Shown here piece by piece: positions 56,881 to 64,000 of a DNA stretch of 64,000 nucleotides. The stretch spans positions 310,001-374,000 of the forward strand of contig NVUW01000005.1 of the NCBI GenBank assembly GCA_002733205.1, given 5' to 3'. The stretch comes from Thalassobium sp. Lineage in GTDB: Bacteria; Pseudomonadota; Gammaproteobacteria; Pseudomonadales; Oceanobacteraceae. Position numbers and translations under genes: made by a program. The notes below the pieces were generated by a model. The model had not been told where the DNA came from. It ran no database searches and was given only the letters and a program-made list of their open reading frames with translations. Numbering within the stretch: position 1 is the first letter of the stretch; each line of letters begins with the position of its first letter.

Positions 56881-59079
56881 ATGGCGGTAGCCTCAAAAGA
56901 TCAGGTGATGGGTCAGCTCAAAGGCGGTATGTCGCTGCTGGCGCAGGGTAACTTAAGTATTCCTGTCATGCTGCTGGTGTTGCTGGGCATGATGACGCTG
57001 CCGTTGCCGCCATTTTTATTGGATACGTTTTTTACCTTCAATATTGCATTATCCATCGTAGTGTTGCTGGTCAGTGTGTACGCCCGGCGGCCGCTGGATT
57101 TTGCGATTTTCCCTACTATTTTGCTGGTTGCAACGTTGCTGCGCCTGGCGTTGAACGTTGCTTCGACGCGGGTTGTACTGCTTTATGGGCATGAAGGGGG
57201 GGACTCTGCAGGTAAGGTAATCGAAGCGTTTGGTGAAGTGCTGATCGGTGGTAACTATGCCGTGGGTCTGGTGGTCTTCATGATTCTGATGATCATTAAC
57301 TTTGTGGTGGTAACCAAAGGTGCTGGCCGGGTGTCAGAAGTCAGCGCGCGCTTTACTCTGGATGCTATGCCAGGTAAGCAAATGGCGATTGATGCGGATC
57401 TGAATGCCGGACTTATTGACGCAGACCAGGCGAAAACCCGCCGCGCGGACGTAGCCGCCGAGGCAGACTTCTACGGTTCTATGGATGGTGCCAGTAAGTT
57501 CGTTAAAGGCGATGCCGTTGCCGGTATCTTAATTCTGATCATCAACGTTGTCGGTGGTTTCGGTATTGGTATGGCGCAGCATGGTCTGAGTTTTGGCGAT
57601 GCGGTGTCTGCTTATACCTTGCTGGCCATTGGTGATGGTCTGGTCGCTCAGATTCCGTCGCTGCTGCTGTCCACTGCAACCGCCATTATGGTGACCCGTA
57701 ATGGTGGCGATGAAGACATGGGGCAGCAGGTTTTTGGCCAGATGTTTGCGTCATCCCGCGCTCTGGCTGTAGCGGCCGGCCTGATGTTTATGATGGGTAT
57801 TGTGCCCGGCATGCCACACGGTGTGTTTCTCGGTGCGGCTTTGATTGCTGCCAGCGTCGCCTACTTTATTCACTGGCGTAAAGACGGCGGCAAGTTTGGT
57901 GATGCCATTGCCCAGCGAATCGGTGCTCAGCCGAAAGCCGCTGCGGCATTGCCGGCTGGCAGTGGTAATGCGTTGGCGGCACCGAAAGAAAAAGCCGAAG
58001 CGGCCATTAAACAAATGGAAGTCAAAGAGCTGGGCTGGGACGACGTCGAGCCGGTTGACCGCGTTGGTCTCGAAGTGGGTTACCGTCTGATCCCGCTGGT
58101 GGATAAAAATCAGGGCGGACAGCTGCTGAACCGTATCAAGGGTGTGCGGCGCAAATTATCCCAGGAAATGGGTTTTCTGATGCCCTCGGTGCATATCCGC
58201 GACAACCTGGATCTGCTGCCTAATCAATACCGTATTACGCTGATGGGTGTGACTCTGGCAGAGGCCGAAATTTATCCGGAGCGGGAAATGGCGATTAATC
58301 CAGGTCAGGTGTTCGGTAAAATCGAAGGTTTGGCATCCAAAGATCCGGCGTTTGGTCTGGATGCCTTCTGGATTGATGCCACACAAAAAGACCGTGCCCA
58401 AACCCTTGGTTATACCGTGGTTGATGCCAGCACCGTGGTTGCCACACACCTTAATCAGAAATTGCAGCGCCACGCGCATGAATTACTCGGCCATGAAGAT
58501 GTTCAGCAGTTGGTGGATATGCTGGCCAAAGCATCACCGAAACTGGCTGAAGAACTGGTGCCTAATACGCTGAGCATCACCCAATTACTGGCTGTTTTGC
58601 AAAACCTGCTGCGTGAACATGTGCCTATCCGTGATATGCGCTCCATTGCCGAGTCTTTGGCGAATAGTGGCAGTGCGAGTCAAGATACCGCCGCTATGAC
58701 GGCCGCTGCACGCCTTGCCTTGAGCCGCATGATCGTCCAGAACATCTTTGGTAATGCGGATGAACTGGTGGTTATGACCTTGGACCCAGGTCTGGAACAG
58801 TTGTTGCTTAAAACCCTTCAGCAAAGCGGACAGCAGGCCGGACAGTACGGCCTGGTACTGGAGCCGGGCATGGCCGACACGTTACAGCGCTCTCTGGCTG
58901 AAGCAGTTCAGGCGCAGGAAATGGCAGGTAATCCGGCAGTGTTGCTGGTTACCAGTCAGTTGCGCGCAGCGATGGCTCAGTTCGTACGCAACAGCATCGA
59001 ACAACTGCAGGTGTTGGCGTACCAGGAAGTTCCGGATAACAAGAGTATTACCATTGTCGCCAGTATTGGCGGCAAATAG
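56881..59079 (+). CDS. flhA: flagellar export gate protein FlhA
   Basis: FlhA of 732 residues. Eight N-terminal membrane spans (to about 330) include the conserved FHIPEP-like cytoplasmic loop RVSEVSARFTLDAMPGKQMA and IDADLNAGLI. The large cytoplasmic domain docks chaperone-substrate complexes such as FliS-flagellin. First gene of flhA-flhF-fleN-fliA. Confidence 0.96.
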   Translation: MAVASKDQVMGQLKGGMSLLAQGNLSIPVMLLVLLGMMTLPLPPFLLDTFFTFNIALSIVVLLVSVYARRPLDFAIFPTILLVATLLRLALNVASTRVVLLYGHEGGDSAGKVIEAFGEVLIGGNYAVGLVVFMILMIINFVVVTKGAGRVSEVSARFTLDAMPGKQMAIDADLNAGLIDADQAKTRRADVAAEADFYGSMDGASKFVKGDAVAGILILIINVVGGFGIGMAQHGLSFGDAVSAYTLLAIGDGLVAQIPSLLLSTATAIMVTRNGGDEDMGQQVFGQMFASSRALAVAAGLMFMMGIVPGMPHGVFLGAALIAASVAYFIHWRKDGGKFGDAIAQRIGAQPKAAAALPAGSGNALAAPKEKAEAAIKQMEVKELGWDDVEPVDRVGLEVGYRLIPLVDKNQGGQLLNRIKGVRRKLSQEMGFLMPSVHIRDNLDLLPNQYRITLMGVTLAEAEIYPEREMAINPGQVFGKIEGLASKDPAFGLDAFWIDATQKDRAQTLGYTVVDASTVVATHLNQKLQRHAHELLGHEDVQQLVDMLAKASPKLAEELVPNTLSITQLLAVLQNLLREHVPIRDMRSIAESLANSGSASQDTAAMTAAARLALSRMIVQNIFGNADELVVMTLDPGLEQLLLKTLQQSGQQAGQYGLVLEPGMADTLQRSLAEAVQAQEMAGNPAVLLVTSQLRAAMAQFVRNSIEQLQVLAYQEVPDNKSITIVASIGGK

Positions 59080-59105
59080 GGTCCTTACGATAGCGAGTGC
59101 TGACT

Positions 59106-60512
59106 ATGAAAGTGAAACGCTTCACCGCAGCCAATATGCAGCAGGCTCTGCGTCTGGTCTCTCAGGAACTGGGAGCGGATGCGGTGATTCTGTCGAGCAA
59201 GAAAGTGTCAGTGGGTTTCGAGGTAGTGGCCGCGCTGGATTATCAGCCTGGCCATGAGCAGGACCGTCCTGAAATTGAACGCCAGTTACGCTTGCAGCAG
59301 GAGCTGGAAGACGCCAGGTCGGCTTCCCGTGAACCTCAGCCGGCATTAAAAAAACGCGATGAGCGTTATGAAGAACGCATGGCCTTTGCCGGGCAGGGTG
59401 ACCTGTCCAGCAAAGAGTCTCTGTCGGCGGTGTTAAGCGGTCTGAAAAACGATGACTTCAGCCGTAGCAATACCGTCACACCCGCAAGAAGTCCGGCTCC
59501 GGAAGAAACAGGCCGCAGCGCCGCAGAAGACGCGATGCTGCAACGGCGTGTTGAACAGGGCGAGGAGCGATACAACAGCGTCATTCAACAAATGAGTGGC
59601 GAACTGCGTGATCTGAAAGACTGGATGGTCAGTCATCAGGGCAGTGCCTGGGATACCCGGCGGCCACTGACCTGGCAGCAATCACAGTTATGGCAGCGCT
59701 GTCAGGATGTAGGCCTGGAAGCAGCTTGGGCGGACAGAGTCGCCAGCCGTATTGACGGTGATGTTCCTCTGGAAGATGCCTGGAATAAAGCGCTGAAACT
59801 GATCGCGTCAGATTTACCCGTGGCGCCCAATGGTTTATTGGATCGCGGTGGAATTTATGCCCTGGTCGGCCCGACCGGTGCGGGTAAAACCACCACCATT
59901 GGCAAGCTGGCAGCCCAGTTTGTCATCCGCCATGGGGCAGAATCGGTGGCATTGATCACCCTCGATAACTACCGCGTGGCGGCACATGATCAGCTCCGCA
60001 CCTTTTCGCGGATTCTGGGAGTGGCGCTGCATGTAGTGCCGGTGAACGGTGATCTGAATAAAGTGCTGGATAGCGTACGCGACAAAAAACTGGTGCTGGT
60101 CGACAGCGCGGGATTGGCCAGTCAGGATCCACATTTTTCCGTGCAGTTGTCTATGCTTAAACAAGCCGGTGCGCGCTTGAAAAAGCTGCTGGTATTACCC
60201 TTGACCAGTCAGGGACGTTGCCTGCAGGAAAATTACGAACATTTTAAAGCAGCAGGGTTGGCGGGTTGCGTATTCACCAAACTGGATGAGTGTTTCAGTC
60301 TTGGGCCCGCTATGAGTATCTCGGCACTGACTCAGTTGCCGGTCACCCTGGTGACAGATGGACCGCACATCCCCGATGATGTGCATTATCCGGATGCTGA
60401 CAAACTGGTGAAACTGGCGGAACAGATGGCGCGTATGGCGCGCACCCGCTGGCAGGCCGCCGAAGCGATGAGCTTCGCCACTCAGCATTCCAGTATTCAA
60501 CACGGAGTATAA
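59106..60512 (+). CDS. flhF: flagellar placement GTPase FlhF
   Basis: An SRP-type GTPase of 468 residues. The N-terminal FlhF-specific region (RFTAANMQQALRLVSQELG), a variable basic/acidic middle and the G domain with GPTGAGKTTTIGKLAAQF, LVDSAGL and FTKLDE are visible. It sets the polar site. I start at the ATG at 59106 (KVKRF), with GAG about eight bases upstream; a GTG at 59097 is the alternative. Confidence 0.94.
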   Translation: MKVKRFTAANMQQALRLVSQELGADAVILSSKKVSVGFEVVAALDYQPGHEQDRPEIERQLRLQQELEDARSASREPQPALKKRDERYEERMAFAGQGDLSSKESLSAVLSGLKNDDFSRSNTVTPARSPAPEETGRSAAEDAMLQRRVEQGEERYNSVIQQMSGELRDLKDWMVSHQGSAWDTRRPLTWQQSQLWQRCQDVGLEAAWADRVASRIDGDVPLEDAWNKALKLIASDLPVAPNGLLDRGGIYALVGPTGAGKTTTIGKLAAQFVIRHGAESVALITLDNYRVAAHDQLRTFSRILGVALHVVPVNGDLNKVLDSVRDKKLVLVDSAGLASQDPHFSVQLSMLKQAGARLKKLLVLPLTSQGRCLQENYEHFKAAGLAGCVFTKLDECFSLGPAMSISALTQLPVTLVTDGPHIPDDVHYPDADKLVKLAEQMARMARTRWQAAEAMSFATQHSSIQHGV

Positions 60513-60518
60513 CGACTA

Positions 60519-61337
60519 ATGGCAAGGCATCCTGTGCAGGTCATCGCCGTCACCGGCGGTAAAGGTGGTGTCGGCAAGAGCAATGTCTCAGTCAATCTGG
60601 CCATTGCCCTGGCAGAAATGGGACGCAGAGTGGTTGTGCTGGATGCCGATCTCGGGCTCGCCAACATCGACATTCTGCTCGGCATCAGCTCCAACAAAAC
60701 CATCGAGAATGTACTCACCGGAGAATGTGACCTGCGTGACGTGATGGTTAAAGGACCTGGTGGTATCCGGGTTGTACCGGCATCATCCGGTACCCAGAAG
60801 CTGTCACAGCTGAACTCTCTTGAGCATGCGGGTCTTATTCAGGCGTTCAGTGACATTGGTGATGATATTGATGTACTGATTATCGATACCGCTGCCGGTA
60901 TATCCGACAGCGTAATGAGTTTTGTCCGTGCAGCACAGGAAGTGCTGATGGTCGTGACTGATGAGCCAACCTCCATTACGGATGCTTACGCTCAGATCAA
61001 ACTGCTGAACCGCGATTACGGTCTGTTCCGCTTCCGCATTGTTGCCAATATGGTGCGCACGCCGCAGGAAGGAAATGCCTTATTTGCCAAGCTCACCAAA
61101 GTGACGGATCGTTTTCTCGAAGTGGCTATGCAGTATGTCGGTGCAATTCCTCAGGATGATGCGTTACGACGTGCGGTACAGCGCCAGAAAGCGGTAATTG
61201 ATGCGTATCCGCGTTCCAAGGCGGCTACGGCATTCCGTGCGCTGGCTAAAAAAGTAGATTCATGGCCGCTGCCTTCATCTCCCCGGGGGCATCTGGAGTT
61301 TTTTGTAGATCGGTTAGTTCAGGAAGCCGGGGCATAA
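60519..61337 (+). CDS. fleN: flagellar number regulator FleN/FlhG (MinD-like ATPase)
   Basis: A ParA/MinD ATPase of 272 residues with the deviant Walker A GGKGGVGKSNVSVNLA, DADLGLANIDILLG and DTAAGISDSV. It limits flagellar number by antagonising FleQ and controlling FlhF. It follows flhF by six bases. Confidence 0.95.
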   Translation: MARHPVQVIAVTGGKGGVGKSNVSVNLAIALAEMGRRVVVLDADLGLANIDILLGISSNKTIENVLTGECDLRDVMVKGPGGIRVVPASSGTQKLSQLNSLEHAGLIQAFSDIGDDIDVLIIDTAAGISDSVMSFVRAAQEVLMVVTDEPTSITDAYAQIKLLNRDYGLFRFRIVANMVRTPQEGNALFAKLTKVTDRFLEVAMQYVGAIPQDDALRRAVQRQKAVIDAYPRSKAATAFRALAKKVDSWPLPSSPRGHLEFFVDRLVQEAGA

Positions 61338-61340
61338 CGA

Positions 61341-62072
61341 GTGTCAGTAGGAAGTTGTCTGGTGTATTCCGACGTACAAAAACACGATTATGAACAGCTG
61401 GTGCGTGATCATGCGACGCTGGTAAAACGCATTGCTCACCACCTCATCGGCAGGCTGCCCGATAGTGTGCAGCTCGACGATCTTATTCAGGCCGGCATGA
61501 TTGGTCTGCTGGAAGCTGCACGCAAATACGATGGCGGCAAAGGTGCCAGTTTTGAAACCTATGCCGGCATCCGTATACGTGGTGCGATGCTTGACGAAAT
61601 CCGTAAAGGAGACTGGGCACCACGCTCAGTACACCGTAATTCCCGCCGTATCAGTGATGCGATCAAACAAATAGAAAGCGAGAAAGGCCGCGATGCAGAA
61701 GACAGTGAAGTCGCAGGCTTTCTTGGTCTCAGTCAGGATGAATACCACGCCATCTTGAAAGACAGTGCCGGTTGTCGTTTATTCAGCTTTGAAGAAGTGG
61801 TTGAAAAAAGTGAAGCCGGTTTTGATGTCTTCGAAGAAGAATCTCCCAACCCACTTGATGGCATAGAACGTGAGTCCTTTCAGCGTCAACTCGCCGACGC
61901 TATTCGTCATTTGCCCGAAAGGGAGCAGCTGGTGCTGGCTCTTTACTATGACGAAGAACTTAACCTGAAAGAAATTGGCGCTGTTCTTGGTGTCAGTGAA
62001 TCCCGGGTGAGCCAGTTGCACAGTCAGGCGGCCCATCGTCTGCGCGCCCGTCTTGGCGGCTGGTTGTCCTAA
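61341..62072 (+). CDS. fliA: RNA polymerase sigma-28 factor FliA
   Basis: FliA of 243 residues. Region 2 (LDDLIQAGMIGLLEAARKYD, FETYAGIRIRGAMLDEIR) and region 4 (LNLKEIGAVLGVSESRVSQL) are typical. It should read the TAAA-N15-GCCG sites before the flagellin and fliS genes. GTG start at 61341. Its regulator FlgM is not in this window. Confidence 0.95.
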   Translation: MSVGSCLVYSDVQKHDYEQLVRDHATLVKRIAHHLIGRLPDSVQLDDLIQAGMIGLLEAARKYDGGKGASFETYAGIRIRGAMLDEIRKGDWAPRSVHRNSRRISDAIKQIESEKGRDAEDSEVAGFLGLSQDEYHAILKDSAGCRLFSFEEVVEKSEAGFDVFEEESPNPLDGIERESFQRQLADAIRHLPEREQLVLALYYDEELNLKEIGAVLGVSESRVSQLHSQAAHRLRARLGGWLS

Positions 62073-62195
62073 ACCCTTCCTGTTATTGAAAAAAATCTTT
62101 TCTGGCTGCTTTGTTTCTGGATAAAGCGATAACTGTGTCTACACTAAACCTTAGGAACGACTTGGAATATAGAGAGTCGATTACTGGAGGTCGTT

Positions 62196-62582
62196 TTGGA
62201 CAAAAACATGAAAATTCTGATCGTTGATGATTTCTCAACGATGAGACGAATCGTCAAAAATCTGTTGCGCGATCTGGGGTTCACAAACACCCAGGAAGCA
62301 GATGACGGCACAACAGCACTTCCCATGTTGCAGAATGGTGACTTCGACTTCTTAGTGACGGACTGGAACATGCCTGGCATGACAGGTCTCGACTTGCTGA
62401 AGAAAGTAAGAGCCGATGATCGCCTGAAAAGTCTGCCGGTACTGATGGTGACAGCGGAAGCCAAGCGCGACCAGATTGTTGCTGCTGCTCAGGCAGGGGT
62501 TAACGGCTATGTCGTGAAACCTTTTACTGCTGCGGTACTGAAAGAAAAGATCGATAAGATCTTTGAACGTGTCGAAGGTTAA
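62196..62582 (+). CDS. cheY: motor chemotaxis response regulator CheY
   Basis: CheY of 128 residues with acceptor D56 in [14 protein letters not shown] and K switch residues (VTAEAKR, VVKPF) and a near-identical core to Pseudomonas CheY ([20 protein letters not shown]). I start at TTG 62196 because GGAGG lies five bases upstream; an ATG at 62208 gives the usual MKILIVDD but sits 17 bases from that site. It binds FliM to reverse the motor. Confidence 0.95.
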   Translation: MDKNMKILIVDDFSTMRRIVKNLLRDLGFTNTQEADDGTTALPMLQNGDFDFLVTDWNMPGMTGLDLLKKVRADDRLKSLPVLMVTAEAKRDQIVAAAQAGVNGYVVKPFTAAVLKEKIDKIFERVEG

Positions 62583-62598
62583 CCAGGAAGATAACTTG

Positions 62599-63375
62599 AT
62601 GGCCGGGATCAATCTGGATACCGATAACAGCGCTGTCGGCACTGAAATCAAAAACCTAGCAGAAAACATGCTTCGGCAGTTGGAGCTTGGTGATCTCAGT
62701 AAGGCGGTAGCGTTGGTTAATAATCTCAATGAGGTTAGAGACCGTACGCTGTACAACGAAATCGGCCGACTGACCCGCGCGTTGCATGAAGCAATTAAAA
62801 ATATGCGCGTTGATACTGTCGGTGCCGCATCAGACATTGATCATGCAACGGACAAGCTGGCCTACGTGCTGGAAATGACCGATAAATCGGCCAACCGCAC
62901 GATGGACCTGGTGGATGCCGGGATGCCTTTGGCAACCGATATCCATGACAGAGCCAGCGCGTTATCGGTTGAGTGGCAGCGTTTTCTGAATAAAGAATTA
63001 AAGCCGGATGAATTCCGCAATTTAACGAAAGATATAAACCAGTTTCTTCTCGACAGTGCGAGTCAGTCTCAGCGTTTGCAGGGACAGTTATCCGATATTG
63101 TGCTGGCACAGGATTTTCAGGATTTAACCGGTCAGGTCATTCACAAAGTGGCTGCGCTGGTAACTGACGTTGAAGGCCGGCTGGTTCAGCTTGTTGCCAT
63201 GGCCGGCAACGTGGATTCGATTACCGGAATTGTTCATGCCGATATGGAATCGGCAGAAGAGCCGACGGAAGGCGCAAATATCGCTGCGGAGGGACCGCAG
63301 ATTAATAAGTCCAGTGAAGACGTAGTTGCCAGCCAGGATGATGTTGATGACTTACTGTCCAGTCTTGGTTTTTAA
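62599..63375 (+). CDS. cheZ: CheY-P phosphatase CheZ
   Basis: CheZ of 258 residues. A long helical hairpin and the catalytic glutamine segment LAQDFQDLTGQVIHKV are visible, and the C-terminal CheY-binding peptide ends in VDDLLSSLGF. The ATG at 62599 has AGGA about ten bases upstream; an upstream ATG overlaps cheY. Confidence 0.93.
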   Translation: MAGINLDTDNSAVGTEIKNLAENMLRQLELGDLSKAVALVNNLNEVRDRTLYNEIGRLTRALHEAIKNMRVDTVGAASDIDHATDKLAYVLEMTDKSANRTMDLVDAGMPLATDIHDRASALSVEWQRFLNKELKPDEFRNLTKDINQFLLDSASQSQRLQGQLSDIVLAQDFQDLTGQVIHKVAALVTDVEGRLVQLVAMAGNVDSITGIVHADMESAEEPTEGANIAAEGPQINKSSEDVVASQDDVDDLLSSLGF

Positions 63376-63387
63376 AGGAGCTAACGG

Positions 63388-64000
63388 ATGAGTTTCGATG
63401 CTGATGAAGAGATTCTCCAGGATTTTTTGGTTGAAGCCGGGGAAATTCTTGAGCTGCTCTCTGAACAACTGGTCGATCTTGAACAACGCCCACATGATAA
63501 AGACCTGCTGAATGCTATCTTCCGTGGTTTCCACACGGTAAAAGGTGGTGCTGGATTTCTGCAACTTAATCCTTTGGTGAATTGCTGCCATGCAGCAGAA
63601 AACGTTTTCGATACCCTGCGTAATGGTCATCGTACTGTTAATTCAGATCTTATGGATGTGGTACTTCAGGCGCTCGATAATGTAAATGAGATGTTTGAAA
63701 GTGTGCGCTCGGGTGCCAAACCTGAAGATGCCGACCCTGAATTAATCGAACGTTTACATAAACTGGCACGGCCTGAGTCGGAAGATGAAGTGCAGGTCAG
63801 TGAGCCTGAAATAGCTGCCGAGGAACCAATACAAGAAGATCTTGTGCAATCAGCCCCTGCTGCTGCGGAAGATAACGGCGATATAACAGACGATGAGTTT
63901 GAGCAGTTGCTCGACGCTTTGGACGAAGAAAAAACCAATGCAGCTCCGGCATCTGCCGCCGCGGATGATGATTTCTTTGATATAGGGTCTGACAGCGTTG
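63388..64000 (+). CDS. cheA: motor chemotaxis kinase CheA (partial, 3' end outside window)
   Basis: The first 204 residues of CheA: the P1 Hpt domain with H49 in FRGFHTVKGGAGFL, then an acidic linker that starts a possible P2. The catalytic core is beyond the right edge. AAAGGAG lies seven bases before the ATG. It differs from the che2 CheA in P1 sequence and is the canonical partner of the adjacent CheY and CheZ. Confidence 0.92.
   Translation, partial: MSFDADEEILQDFLVEAGEILELLSEQLVDLEQRPHDKDLLNAIFRGFHTVKGGAGFLQLNPLVNCCHAAENVFDTLRNGHRTVNSDLMDVVLQALDNVNEMFESVRSGAKPEDADPELIERLHKLARPESEDEVQVSEPEIAAEEPIQEDLVQSAPAAAEDNGDITDDEFEQLLDALDEEKTNAAPASAAADDDFFDIGSDSV

Noticed and set aside
1..64000. tRNA, rRNA, insertion sequences, prophage or attachment sites
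   Set aside because: No such signals were seen; the few inverted repeats are terminators or isolated hairpins.

Overview
This window reads as one large flagellum and chemotaxis locus of a polar-flagellated gammaproteobacterium. The gene order (flagellin-flaG-fliD, fliS-fleQ-fleS-fleR-fliEFGHIJ, fliLMNOPQR-flhB, flhA-flhF-fleN-fliA, cheY-cheZ-cheA) is the Pseudomonas/Oceanospirillales type, with FleQ/FleSR and sigma-54/sigma-28 control. A marine Oceanospirillales-like host (Thalassolituus/Oceanobacter type) is my best guess from gene content and moderate GC, but the sequence alone does not prove the genus. I saw no rRNA, tRNA, insertion sequence, prophage or CRISPR array.

Region 1 (1-12049, minus strand) is a 12-gene operon for flagellin glycosylation. 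It encodes a Maf-type flagellin glycosyltransferase, a complete legionaminic acid route (LegB, LegC, LegH-like, LegG, LegI, PtmE-like, LegF), and a less standard tail: a class III aminotransferase, a PtmA-like SDR, a hexapeptide acyltransferase and an N-acetyl-sugar amidotransferase cut by the left edge. A sigma-54 type promoter precedes maf. Back to back with it is a textbook sigma-28 promoter for the flagellin.

Region 2 (12199-19938) carries a giant flagellin (1033 aa), FlaG and a giant filament cap FliD (1316 aa). Both have large central expansions built from related hook-IN-like modules.

Region 3 (about 20100-26700) is a housekeeping block between fliD and fliS, which are usually adjacent: a SnoaL-like protein, bacterioferritin-associated ferredoxin, prfB (with its programmed +1 frameshift), lysS, ung and a TPR-methyltransferase.

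Region 4 (26912-38360) holds fliS under sigma-28, the master regulator fleQ, fleSR and the basal-body/export genes fliE-fliJ, with sigma-54 promoters before fleS and fliE. FliH has a pentapeptide-repeat acidic tail.

Region 5 (38623-49595) is a second chemotaxis system (STAS-cheY-cheA-cheW-PAS receptor-cheR-cheD-cheB, the order of Pseudomonas che cluster II). It is followed by a three-gene partner-switch/phosphorelay module in the order of P. aeruginosa hsbA-hsbR-hptB.

Region 6 (49672-64000) carries fliK, fliLMNOPQR-flhB, flhA-flhF-fleN-fliA and the start of the main chemotaxis operon cheY-cheZ-cheA (cheA cut by the right edge). Sigma-54 promoters precede fliK, fliL and probably flhA. The promoters give a readable hierarchy: FleQ/sigma-54 drives hook-basal-body, export and glycan genes, and FliA/sigma-28 drives flagellin-flaG and fliS.
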